The notes: a model not told the origin generated them from the sequence alone. A DNA stretch of 15,548 nt from JANQRV01 sp964533785 (GCA_964533785.1 CAZHNG010000146.1:1-15548), one strand, 5' to 3'. Positions 8,534 to 15,453 are shown, counted from the stretch's first letter. Translations and numbers: made by a program.

Positions 8534-8815
8534 TTAAATGCAATAGTTCAATAGCTACACAGCTAAACTTTACAATGGTTCAACACGTATAACAATCTGT
8601 TTTACTGTTGAAACCTTAAGTTTTAGCTAAGACCTTTTTCCGATTTCATTCTTCCTTTTCGTAGGGAAATCTAAATTTTTAATCAGGAAAAATCAACTAT
8701 TGGAATTTATCACCGTGAACGAACGTTAAAAATATACGAATAGCTATTATATGCTGAGTTGCTACGCGGTATAGCTGAATATAACCATAGATCATTAAGA
8801 GCAAATCACTTAGTT
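8534..8815. other. Spacer between parA and its small partner gene, with hairpin and repeated TAGCTA motifs
   Basis: This is an AT-rich 282-bp spacer with no supported gene. It contains an imperfect hairpin just after parA and three copies of the palindromic hexamer TAGCTA (8552, 8624, 8741), plus a near copy TAGCTG at 8771. A fourth exact copy lies upstream of parA at 7630. Such motifs next to a partition-like operon could be operator or centromere sites, but this is inference. Confidence 0.45.
8561..8639 (+). terminator. Imperfect hairpin with T-run after parA
   Basis: The left arm at 8561-8585 (AGCTAAACTT, then GGTTCAACA) pairs with the right arm at 8606-8628 (TGTTGAAACC, then AAGTTTTAGCT), with a loop of about 20 nt and a small internal mismatch. 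CCTTTTT follows at 8633-8639. The structure starts 28 bp after the parA stop, so it fits a factor-independent terminator. It could also act as an attenuator or a DNA site for the downstream small protein. Confidence 0.45.
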
Positions 8816-9253
8816 GTGAGTAAGAAAAATTTTATAGACGGATTGGAAAGCATTTTCGCTGACGACATCATCGAACAGTCGTTCCAGGAAGAGAATCCGT
8901 TATTTTCTTACGAAGCACGCTCTTCCCAAGGATCATTAGCCGGTGCTGTCGAGGGAAAAAGAAGCATCGACGACGATGAAAAGGAAGAAGATATTGCTCC
9001 TCGCATTCCTTTCAAGCGCCACCGTAAACCTCTTTCAGGGATCGACCTGCTCATCCGTAATACTTTAGATGATGGTTCCACTGATAACCCCAAACTGCAT
9101 ACGCGCAAATTTTCTTTACTGTTTGACAAAACCTTATTCGAAAAACTCAAGGCTATCGCCCGTTTTGAAAAGGTCTACTTCCGGGACATGGTCTCTCAGG
9201 TACTGGAAACTTTCGTAGAAAAGTACGAAAAAAACAAAGGACCCATAGAATAG
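8816..9253 (+). CDS. Small ribbon-helix-helix-like protein, putative partner of ParA
   Basis: A 145-residue protein not recognised as a named family. The GTG at 8816 is preferred because it gives the N-terminus (M)SKKNFIDGLESIF, similar to short proteins found beside parA in Bacteroidota. An in-frame TTG at 8759 would add 19 unconvincing residues, and no in-frame ATG is available. The middle (about 20-95) is charged and probably disordered, with an acidic run DDDEKEED (52-59) and a basic patch PFKRHRKPL (65-73). The C-terminus has a short strand KFSLLFD (98-104) followed by two helices (about 105-117 and 120-140), the pattern of ribbon-helix-helix DNA-binding proteins. By position and fold it may be a ParB/ParG-like DNA-binding adaptor, or an autoregulator. 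That role is inference. Confidence 0.7.
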   Translation: MSKKNFIDGLESIFADDIIEQSFQEENPLFSYEARSSQGSLAGAVEGKRSIDDDEKEEDIAPRIPFKRHRKPLSGIDLLIRNTLDDGSTDNPKLHTRKFSLLFDKTLFEKLKAIARFEKVYFRDMVSQVLETFVEKYEKNKGPIE

Positions 9254-9366
9254 GTTTTAAGTAGTACCCTAAGAGTTAGTTAAGCAGTATAAGGCACAAA
9301 GAAATTGCCTCCGCAAACTACAATACTTAGAGGTTCTTTCAATATTCAAATCTTTACGCTGCCATC

Positions 9367-9405
9367 CATTGTTCATTGCACTATTGCTCATTGCTCCGCT
9401 CATTA
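9367..9405. repeat. Degenerate CATTG repeat cluster
   Basis: CATTG occurs at 9367, 9374 and 9389, with TATTG at 9382 and CATTA at 9401, at spacings of about 7-12 bp. It lies just upstream of the lipoprotein gene. It looks like a decayed short tandem repeat, and no function is evident. Confidence 0.4.
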
Positions 9406-9427
9406 CAAACCACCTAAAATAAAATCC

Positions 9428-10258
9428 ATGCGCTACATTTTCCATTGCTTCCTTTTGATTTCTATTGCTATTACAAACAATGCCTGCGAGAATACCCCAT
9501 CCGAGGATTCAACAGCACAACAGGCTGATGAAACAACAGCTACTTCGACCGAAAATACGAGCGATCGTTTTCCGGAATTATTAATGGAAGCCCTGACTGC
9601 TCACGGAGGCTTTGATCGCTGGCGTTCTATGAAAAACATGTCCTTTACCGTAGAAAGGAAAGGCAGCCCGGAAGAACACCTGATCGACCTGGAAAATCGT
9701 AAAGTTCTACTGACCCATGAGGATTATAAGGTCGGCTTCGATGGTCAGGAGGTATGGGTGTCCCCCGACAAGGCTGCTTTTGGCGATGGTTCCGCACGGT
9801 TCTATCACAATCTTCGCTTTTATTTTGTCGCCATGCCGTTTATCGTTACCGATCCGGGTATCAATTATCAAGTACTTCCACAGAAAGAGATCCAGGGTAC
9901 AACGTATAATGCCTTGCGCGTTACCTACGATGCTGGTGTTGGAGATGCTCCGGAAGATGAATACATTCTTCATTTCCATCCCGACTCTAACCAAATGGAA
10001 TGGCTACTTTATACCGTTACCTATTACAGCGGAGAGCCTAGTGAAAAATACAATGCTTTGCATTACAGCGAATGGCAGGAAGTAAATGGATTGCTTATGC
10101 CGCAAATGATGGAAGGTTACACTTACCAGAAAGGCAAAATTGGTGAACAGCGATACGAGAGGGCAATCGATGATTTTCAGATGACAACTGACAAACCAGA
10201 CCAATCTTTGTTTATGATGCCGGAAGAAGCAGAGATCGATTCTTTGGTAAGCAGATAA
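9428..10258 (+). CDS. Lipoprotein of unknown function, LolA-like fold suspected
   Basis: A predicted exported lipoprotein of 276 residues. The ATG at 9428 is chosen because it begins a signal peptide (MRYIFHCFLLISIAIT) that ends at a cysteine in NNACE. The lipobox is imperfect, since the -3 residue is Asn. The frame is open upstream to a TTG at 9305, but those residues are not signal-like and the DNA there holds a decayed repeat. After a Thr/Glu/Ser-rich linker comes LMEALTAHGGFDRWRSMKNMSFTVE, then many short amphipathic strands: YKVGFDGQEVWV, LRFYFVAMPFIVTDPG, EYILHFHPDSNQMEWLLYT and EVNGLLMPQMMEGYTY. This layout resembles Bacteroidota outer-membrane-lipoprotein-sorting-like families (possibly DUF6503). 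No function is assigned. It precedes tdh by 115 bp and may be transcribed separately. Confidence 0.75.
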   Translation: MRYIFHCFLLISIAITNNACENTPSEDSTAQQADETTATSTENTSDRFPELLMEALTAHGGFDRWRSMKNMSFTVERKGSPEEHLIDLENRKVLLTHEDYKVGFDGQEVWVSPDKAAFGDGSARFYHNLRFYFVAMPFIVTDPGINYQVLPQKEIQGTTYNALRVTYDAGVGDAPEDEYILHFHPDSNQMEWLLYTVTYYSGEPSEKYNALHYSEWQEVNGLLMPQMMEGYTYQKGKIGEQRYERAIDDFQMTTDKPDQSLFMMPEEAEIDSLVSR

Positions 10259-10332
10259 GATTTTTGTATCCGGCAAGTGATCGGACAAATCAAAATTTTA
10301 TCCTATATTTTCGCCTCAATTTAATGCAACGG

Positions 10333-10341
10333 TAAAATTTG
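10333..10341 (+). promoter_or_regulatory. Possible -7 promoter element for tdh-kbl
   Basis: The sequence TAAAATTTG resembles the Bacteroidota -7 element but has one extra base in the spacer. It lies about 32 bp before the tdh start. TTTTCG at 10308-10313 lies about 20 bp further upstream, near the expected -33 position. This is a weak candidate. Confidence 0.3.
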
Positions 10342-10373
10342 TTGTTAACAAGATTACAAAGCTTTAACCAATA

Positions 10374-11339
10374 ATGTCCAAACCAACTGTTTTAATAACG
10401 GGAGCAAATGGTCAGATCGGTTCCGTATTGGTAGATCAATTGATAAAAATTCATGGCTCTTCTCATGTGATTGCTTCAGATATCAGGCCTTCAAAAAAAT
10501 CCTTGGAAAGATTTGAGATCATTGATGTCCTCGATAAAGAGGCCTTATTGGATTGTGTCCAGTCTAACCAGATTGATGAAATCTACCATTTGGCGGCCAT
10601 CCTTTCGGCGGTGGGAGAACAAAAACCATTCAAAGCCTGGGAGATAAACATGAAAGGCCTTTTTAACGTATTGGAAGTCGCGAAAACGCTCCGGATCAAA
10701 CTATTCTTCCCAAGTTCAATCGCCGTTTTTGGCGGCCACTCCCCTAAAGACACCACTCCTCAATTCGCAGTCAAAGAACCGGAAACGGTTTACGGCATCA
10801 GTAAATCGGCCGGAGAGCTTTGGTGCCGTTATTTTTATTTAAAATTCGGCGTCGATGTCCGTTCAATCCGCTTTCCAGGAATTATTGGCTACCAGTCCCT
10901 TCCTGGCGGCGGCACCACCGATTATGCCGTTGAAATTTTCCACCAAGCCATTCAGAAAGGGAGCTACACTTGCTTTTTAAAATCGGATACTGCCTTGCCT
11001 ATGATCTTCATGGACGATGCTATCGGTGCTATTATTAAAATCATGTCCGCCCCGGCAGACAATATCAAGATACGTACCAGCTATAATATAGCTAGTATGA
11101 GCTTTACCCCGGCGATCCTGGCTGATACGATCCGCCGGCATCTTCCTGATTTCAAGATCGATTATGCTCCCGACTACCGCCAGCAAATCGCCGATAGTTG
11201 GCCATCCAACATTGATGATCTGCCAGCAAGAACAGATTGGGGCTGGACACCGACATACGATCTCCCCCAAATGACCGCCATCATGCTCGACCAATTGAAG
11301 AAAGATTACCAAAAGGATATTGCACAAATTAAAAATTAA
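10374..11339 (+). CDS. tdh: L-threonine 3-dehydrogenase, short-chain (epimerase-like) type
   Basis: This cytoplasmic NAD-dependent enzyme oxidises L-threonine to 2-amino-3-ketobutyrate. The 321 residues form an extended short-chain dehydrogenase. It has the nucleotide-binding motif ITGANGQIG (8-16), acidic D36 at the end of strand 2 (ASDIRPS), DVLD (51-54), YHLAAILS (71-78), the catalytic serine region FPSSIAVFG (112-120) and YGISK with Y140 and K144. The RFPGIIG and PGGGTTDYA segments are typical of the UDP-galactose epimerase-like threonine dehydrogenases known from Flavobacterium. They distinguish it from the zinc-dependent enzyme of E. coli. Five bases separate its stop from kbl, which encodes the next enzyme, and this strongly supports the assignment over a sugar epimerase. 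Confidence 0.92.
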   Translation: MSKPTVLITGANGQIGSVLVDQLIKIHGSSHVIASDIRPSKKSLERFEIIDVLDKEALLDCVQSNQIDEIYHLAAILSAVGEQKPFKAWEINMKGLFNVLEVAKTLRIKLFFPSSIAVFGGHSPKDTTPQFAVKEPETVYGISKSAGELWCRYFYLKFGVDVRSIRFPGIIGYQSLPGGGTTDYAVEIFHQAIQKGSYTCFLKSDTALPMIFMDDAIGAIIKIMSAPADNIKIRTSYNIASMSFTPAILADTIRRHLPDFKIDYAPDYRQQIADSWPSNIDDLPARTDWGWTPTYDLPQMTAIMLDQLKKDYQKDIAQIKN

Positions 11340-11344
11340 CAGCT

Positions 11345-12538
11345 ATGTATAGCCACGTTCAACAAGAAATTCAGCACGAAATCGAAGAGATCCGCGATGC
11401 CGGATTGTATAAAGAAGAAAGGATCATCGTTACCCCTCAAGATGCCCAGATCGCCACGGATAAAGGCCTGGAAGTCCTTAATTTCTGTGCTAATAATTAC
11501 CTGGGCCTGTCCTCTCACCCCGAAGTGATAAAAGCAGCCAAAGAAGCGATCGACACCCACGGCTTCGGCATGTCATCCGTCCGCTTCATTTGCGGTACCC
11601 AGGATATTCACAAAGAGCTGGAGCGAAAGATCGCCCGTTTCCTCGGCATGGAAGACGCTATTTTGTACGCCGCAGCTTTTGATGCTAATGGGGGCCTTTT
11701 CGAGCCTCTTCTCACCAAAGAAGATGCCATCATTTCTGACCAACTGAATCATGCCTCTATCATCGATGGCATAAGGCTTTGTAAAGCCCAACGCTTCCGT
11801 TATCTTACCAATAACATGGAAGACCTTGAAGCCAAGCTCAAAGAAGCACAGGGTGCACGACGCCGGATGATCGCTACGGATGGTGTATTTTCCATGGATG
11901 GCACCATTGCTCAACTAGACGAAATCTGCGAACTGGCCGACAAATACGATGCTATGGTCATGGTAGATGACTGCCATGCTACCGGATTTATTGGTAAAAC
12001 AGGACGTGGCACGCACGAATACCACAATGTTATGGAGAGAGTAGATATCATCACCGGCACCTTCGGTAAAGCTTTGGGCGGCGCCTCAGGAGGTTTTACC
12101 GCCGGACCTAAGGAGGTAGTAGATATTCTGCGCCAACGCTCCCGGCCCTACCTTTTCTCTAATACGTTGGCACCCGCTATCGTCGGTGCCTCTATCAAAG
12201 TAGTCGATCTACTGAGTGAAACGACTACCCTTAGAGACAAGTTGGAAAACAACACGACGTATTTCAGGGAGAAGATGACCGCAGCAGGCTTTGATATCAT
12301 CCCCGGCGTTACGCCAATTGTTCCCATCATGCTCTATGACGCCAAATTATCGCAGGATTTTGCCCGAAAATTATTGGATGAAGGGATTTACGTTATCGGC
12401 TTCTTTTATCCGGTAGTCCCTAAAGGCAAGGCACGTATCCGGGTACAAATATCAGCCGCACACGAAATGGAGCATTTGGATAAAGCCATTAATGCCTTTA
12501 CGAAAGTTGGGAAAGCGTTGGGCGTACTGCAACACTAA
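11345..12538 (+). CDS. kbl: Glycine C-acetyltransferase (2-amino-3-ketobutyrate CoA ligase)
   Basis: This PLP enzyme of the alpha-oxoamine synthase family cleaves 2-amino-3-ketobutyrate with CoA to glycine and acetyl-CoA, completing threonine breakdown begun by Tdh. The 397 residues are full length. Landmarks are NFCANNYLGLSSHP (46-59), GFGMSSVRFICGTQ (73-86), DQLNHASIIDG (132-142), VMVDDCHATGF (205-215, with D208 and H211) and the PLP-lysine segment TGTFGKALGGASGG (237-250, K242). The C-terminal GKARIRVQISAAH is also typical. Related enzymes such as BioF and serine palmitoyltransferase share the fold, but the tight pairing with tdh decides the call. No clear terminator directly follows. The downstream region is palindrome-rich. 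Confidence 0.97.
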   Translation: MYSHVQQEIQHEIEEIRDAGLYKEERIIVTPQDAQIATDKGLEVLNFCANNYLGLSSHPEVIKAAKEAIDTHGFGMSSVRFICGTQDIHKELERKIARFLGMEDAILYAAAFDANGGLFEPLLTKEDAIISDQLNHASIIDGIRLCKAQRFRYLTNNMEDLEAKLKEAQGARRRMIATDGVFSMDGTIAQLDEICELADKYDAMVMVDDCHATGFIGKTGRGTHEYHNVMERVDIITGTFGKALGGASGGFTAGPKEVVDILRQRSRPYLFSNTLAPAIVGASIKVVDLLSETTTLRDKLENNTTYFREKMTAAGFDIIPGVTPIVPIMLYDAKLSQDFARKLLDEGIYVIGFFYPVVPKGKARIRVQISAAHEMEHLDKAINAFTKVGKALGVLQH

Positions 12539-12582
12539 TGGGTGCAACCCAAATCTGATGTAAAGTAACGACGAGGAAAGAA

Positions 12583-12608
12583 AGGCGGTTACTGGAAAAA
12601 AACCGCCT
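12583..12608 (-). terminator. Perfect 8-bp stem-loop, terminator-like on the minus strand
   Basis: AGGCGGTT and AACCGCCT form a perfect stem around a 10-nt A-rich loop. On the minus strand the stem is followed by TTCTTTCC, a weak T-tract. On the plus strand it runs into GC-rich sequence instead. It may end minus-strand transcripts or form part of the adjoining palindromic block. Confidence 0.35.
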
Positions 12609-12672
12609 GCGGGCCGCAGCCAAGCTTTCGCCGACGGCCGTAGCCTTTGGCGAAGAGCCGTGGCCGCCGGAG
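12609..12672. repeat. GC-rich palindromic block, REP-like
   Basis: The stretch is much richer in GC than its surroundings. It contains the inverted pair TTCGCC (12627-12632) and GGCGAA (12649-12654), the palindrome ACGGCCGT between them, and three variants of a GGCCG-based core (GGCCGCAGCC, GGCCGTAGCC, GTGGCCGCC). This pattern resembles repetitive extragenic palindromes. Genome-wide copies cannot be checked here. Confidence 0.4.
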
Positions 12673-12788
12673 AACATCGCTGCTTGTGATTTCATTCTTT
12701 AAGGGGCGCGATTCTAAAACTTCCCCCCACTAAGAAAGAGCGCAACCCCAAGCTTTACAAGAAGAAAGCTCCCAAGGAAGTTAATAAT

Positions 12789-12951
12789 TAGACTTGTCTA
12801 AACGATGTCTTCAAAAGTTAAAATGTGCCTTTTTACCTATATCTTCCGAATTTTTCATTGCTTAGCGCTGCTAGGCGGCTTCAAAATTCGAAAAGATATA
12901 AATAAAAATCCCTCATTTTTCCAATTTGAATACACCGTCTAGACAAGTCTA
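12789..12951. mobile_element. 163-bp element with long imperfect terminal inverted repeats (MITE-like)
   Basis: The left end is TAGACTTGTCTA (12789-12800) and the right end is its exact reverse complement, TAGACAAGTCTA (12940-12951). The similarity continues inward: 24 of the first 28 positions match, and TATATCTT and CGAATTTT also recur in inverted order. The arms therefore run to about 12855 and from 12883. The loop of about 27 bp contains AGCGCT. The whole unit could fold into one long hairpin. It encodes no protein. A target duplication is not certain; TA at both ends would fit Tc1/mariner- or IS630-type elements. A conserved structured RNA or a bidirectional terminator are alternatives. 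Confidence 0.6.
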
Positions 12952-12999
12952 TTGACTAGCGATCAATTAGAGAGTTAACAAGTGAAACAAGTCTATTGA
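12943..12999. repeat. 13-bp direct repeat at the right end of the inverted-repeat element
   Basis: ACAAGTCTATTGA occurs at 12943-12955 and again at 12987-12999, 44 bp apart. The first copy spans the right end of the 163-bp element plus four flanking bases. The second may be a remnant end of another copy. Confidence 0.6.
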
Positions 13000-13102
13000 A
13001 AATATTACTAAGCTGTGCTTTATGCTGATACGGTCTGGTGCTTAATCTTTGTAGATATCGGCGTATTTTTTAGAAACATAAATTCCACTGACCCTTTGCC
13101 AA

Positions 13103-15367
13103 TTAATTTATTTTATTGGTCATTTTAAACGTTAAGGCTCCACCGGAAAGAATAGCCCCATTGTTAAAGAATGGCTTTTCTAACAATTCACCATCTAAAG
13201 ATACCTTTTCAATATATTTATTGGCCAAACTGTTATTTTCAACCATTATTTTAAAAGTTTTCCCATTCTCCAGGTGAATCAATGCCTCATCGATTAATGG
13301 CCGACCAATAGAATAAGTTGTTTTTCCGGGACAAACCGGATAAAAACCCAAAGCATTTAGGACATACCATGCGGACATGGCACCACAGTCCTCATTACCT
13401 ACGATCCCCTCAGGGGTAGGTGCGTAAAGCGTTTGCAAAACCTCATCCACCTTTTCCTGGGTTTTTGCCGGTTGATCAACATAATTATAAAAATGCGTTA
13501 CGTGATGACTAGGTTCGTTGCCATGAGCGTATTGGCCGATGAGTCCTGTTATATCGGCAGAAGCATTTTCGCCTGTAATTTCAGAACTAGCCGTAAACAA
13601 CTCATCAAGTTTGTTCGCAAAAGCTTGTTGTCCCCCCATCAAATCAATATAACCATCAACATCATGAGGTACAAACCACATCCATTGCCAAGAGTTACCT
13701 TCTACGAATTCACTCACCTCGTGGTCGGAAAAATAAGGGTCGAATGGGCTTCTCCACTCTCCATTAGCTAATTTTCCCCGCATAAAACCAATAGCCGGAT
13801 CGAAATATTCACGGTATAATTTCGCCCGCTCAAGGTATTTTCGTTCTATCTCTTCATTGCCGGCGTGCCGGGCAATTTGAGCAATACACCAATCGTAGTA
13901 AGCACACTCTAAACCGTAAGAGACCGATTGCCCGATAGAATCAGCCGGGATAAAACCATTTTGCTCAATAAAATGAAGATGTTTTGGCAGCAAACTAGCA
14001 GCTCGGGGTTCCTCCATTTTTACAATCAAATCGGGTTGGTAGGTAGAACTTGCTATCGCTGCTTCCAACGCAAGTTGAACATCGAAATCATCGATGTCTT
14101 TCGCAAGCGCATCCGCAATCACTGCGACTGCGGGATACCCTACCATAGTCCCGGTATAATTAGCAGCTAATGGCCATTTAGGAAGAACGCCTCCTTCCTT
14201 ATATTTTTGTAGTAGTCCATTTATCCAGATCTTGGTTCTTTCCCGATCAATGATATTCATTAAAGGGTGCAAGGACCGAAAAGTATCCCACATAGAGAAT
14301 ACGGTATAGTTGGTAAACCCTTCTTCAGCCTGGTAAATTTCCTTGTCCATCCCGCGGTATTGGCCATTCACATCCTGCGCTAACATCGGAGCTAACATAC
14401 AGTGATATAAAGCCGTGTAGAAATTTTTCTTTACGGATTCCAGTGGGGTTTTAATCTCAATCTTTCTTAATGCAGCTTCCCACGTCTGTTCTGCCTGTTG
14501 CCGAATGATAGCAAAATTCCACCCGTCATTTTCGGCTATTAGATTTTGTTGTGCTCCTGCTTTGCTTGCTGGAGAAATCCCGGTTTTTATGAGCAGTGTA
14601 TTATCCGTATCCTGAGGAAAACGGAGCCAGACTTTTAATTCTTTACCGGTTAATGAGTTACCCGACACCACCTTATTCCTATCTTTTGCAGTAACCACCG
14701 TAAAAGGTTTTGAAAATTGGATATAAAAATAAACCGGATGATCGTAAGCCCAGCCCGAGGATACCCTCTTCCCGCGTAGGGTTTGGTTATCTACAATTTC
14801 AATCTCCCCCAGCAAGCTTTTATGCCCCCAATTGGCCTGCAAAATATGCCCCAAATCTATAAGTAGCATCGGAGTTGAATGCTCGGGATAGGTATAGCGG
14901 TGCATACCTGTTCTTGGGGTAGCCGTCAACTCCGCTTTAACCCCGAAGTTTTGTAATTCTACTGCATAATATCCCACCGTAGCTTCTTCTGATGCTTTTT
15001 GGAAGGTACCGATTAAAGTATCAGCGGGAGAACCGGTAAAGGGTAAAAACAAAAGATCTCCCATATCGCCAATACCGGTGCCACTCAGATGGGTATGGGA
15101 AAATCCATAGATCGTAGAATCTGAATAGTGATAACCACTCGAAGCATCCCAGCCGGGTAGGCGAGTATCGGGACTCAATTGCACCATACCAAATGGCAAG
15201 GAAGGCCCCGGAAAAGTATGTCCGTGAAAACCCGTGCCGATAAAAGGGTCTACGTATTGGATGAGTGGAAATGGTGCCGGAAGAACCTCCTCTTTTTCAC
15301 ATCCTGTAAATAAAAGGAATGCCGCTAGTACTGTTTGTAAATATTTCACCTTACTGAATTTTACCAT
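13103..15367 (-). CDS. GH92 family alpha-mannosidase, lipoprotein
   Basis: This is a predicted surface or periplasmic lipoprotein exo-alpha-mannosidase (commonly alpha-1,2) that trims mannose from glycans and depends on calcium. The 754 residues are the usual length for the family. Residues 1-23 are a lipoprotein signal (LLFTGC, C23), which supports the ATG at 15367. The N-terminal beta-domain has YVDPFIGTGFHGHTFPGP (38-55), PFGMVQLSPDT, and YGFSHTHLSGTG (87-98). The (alpha/alpha)6 domain has FSMWDTFRSLHPL (357-369), the strongly conserved EGNSWQWMWFVPHD (556-569, with E556 a candidate general acid), HGNEPSHH (615-622) and GNEDCGAMSAWYVLNALGFYPV (657-678, D660). It stands alone, with no SusC/SusD pair beside it. 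A promoter-like TACTTTTG lies about 70 bp upstream. Confidence 0.95.
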   Translation of the reverse strand: MVKFSKVKYLQTVLAAFLLFTGCEKEEVLPAPFPLIQYVDPFIGTGFHGHTFPGPSLPFGMVQLSPDTRLPGWDASSGYHYSDSTIYGFSHTHLSGTGIGDMGDLLFLPFTGSPADTLIGTFQKASEEATVGYYAVELQNFGVKAELTATPRTGMHRYTYPEHSTPMLLIDLGHILQANWGHKSLLGEIEIVDNQTLRGKRVSSGWAYDHPVYFYIQFSKPFTVVTAKDRNKVVSGNSLTGKELKVWLRFPQDTDNTLLIKTGISPASKAGAQQNLIAENDGWNFAIIRQQAEQTWEAALRKIEIKTPLESVKKNFYTALYHCMLAPMLAQDVNGQYRGMDKEIYQAEEGFTNYTVFSMWDTFRSLHPLMNIIDRERTKIWINGLLQKYKEGGVLPKWPLAANYTGTMVGYPAVAVIADALAKDIDDFDVQLALEAAIASSTYQPDLIVKMEEPRAASLLPKHLHFIEQNGFIPADSIGQSVSYGLECAYYDWCIAQIARHAGNEEIERKYLERAKLYREYFDPAIGFMRGKLANGEWRSPFDPYFSDHEVSEFVEGNSWQWMWFVPHDVDGYIDLMGGQQAFANKLDELFTASSEITGENASADITGLIGQYAHGNEPSHHVTHFYNYVDQPAKTQEKVDEVLQTLYAPTPEGIVGNEDCGAMSAWYVLNALGFYPVCPGKTTYSIGRPLIDEALIHLENGKTFKIMVENNSLANKYIEKVSLDGELLEKPFFNNGAILSGGALTFKMTNKIN

Positions 15368-15423
15368 TATAAACGAAAAAAGCAGGAATCAACGGCTACC
15401 ACATTGAAACTGGTCAAAAAGCG

Positions 15424-15453
15424 TTGAAAACATACCAAAAGTATGTATTTTTG
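15424..15453 (+). promoter_or_regulatory. Possible plus-strand promoter directed out of the window
   Basis: TTG at 15424-15426, then 19 bp, then TATTTTTG at 15446-15453, fits the Bacteroidota -33/-7 arrangement. No gene starts within the remaining 95 bp, so any target would lie beyond the right edge. Confidence 0.3.
15436..15443 (-). promoter_or_regulatory. Possible -7 promoter element for the GH92 gene
   Basis: The minus strand reads TACTTTTG, an exact TAnnTTTG match and identical to the box upstream of glyA. ATTG on the minus strand (15460-15463) lies 16 bp upstream of it, a slightly short -33 spacing. The leader would be about 60 nt. Confidence 0.45.

Larger units (their letters stand above)
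12539..13102. other. Gene-free region between convergent kbl and GH92 genes
   Basis: These 564 bp carry no believable protein gene on either strand. They hold, in order, a GC-rich palindromic block (12583-12672), a small inverted repeat AGCTTT/AAAGCT (12751-12770), the 163-bp inverted-repeat element (12789-12951) and an extra copy of one end motif (12987-12999). The sharp change from GC-rich to AT-rich halves suggests pieces of different origin. Confidence 0.75.

Noticed and set aside
8759..8815. TTG start for the small ParA partner
   Set aside because: The extra 19 residues look like translated spacer and contain one of the near-TAGCTA motifs. The GTG at 8816 gives an SKKNF-type N-terminus.
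9305..9427. TTG start adding 41 residues to the lipoprotein
   Set aside because: The added segment translates a degenerate CATTG repeat and would place the signal peptide inside the protein.
10374..11339. UDP-glucose 4-epimerase annotation
   Set aside because: The fold and YxxxK motif are shared, but the 5-bp spacing to kbl and the SDR-type threonine dehydrogenase segments make threonine 3-dehydrogenase the better call.
12498..12695. Minus-strand open frame of 65 codons over the end of kbl and the GC-rich block
   Set aside because: Its product is a low-complexity Ala/Arg/Ser stretch reading through palindromic repeats, overlaps a certain gene and has no promoter.
12751..12770. AGCTTT/AAAGCT inverted repeat as a kbl terminator
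   Set aside because: The stem is only six pairs, more than 200 bp after kbl, and no T-tract follows it.
12539..13102. CRISPR array or phage attachment site in the repeat-rich gap
   Set aside because: The repeats are inverted or occur only twice, no regular spacers are present, and no cas, integrase or tRNA gene is nearby.
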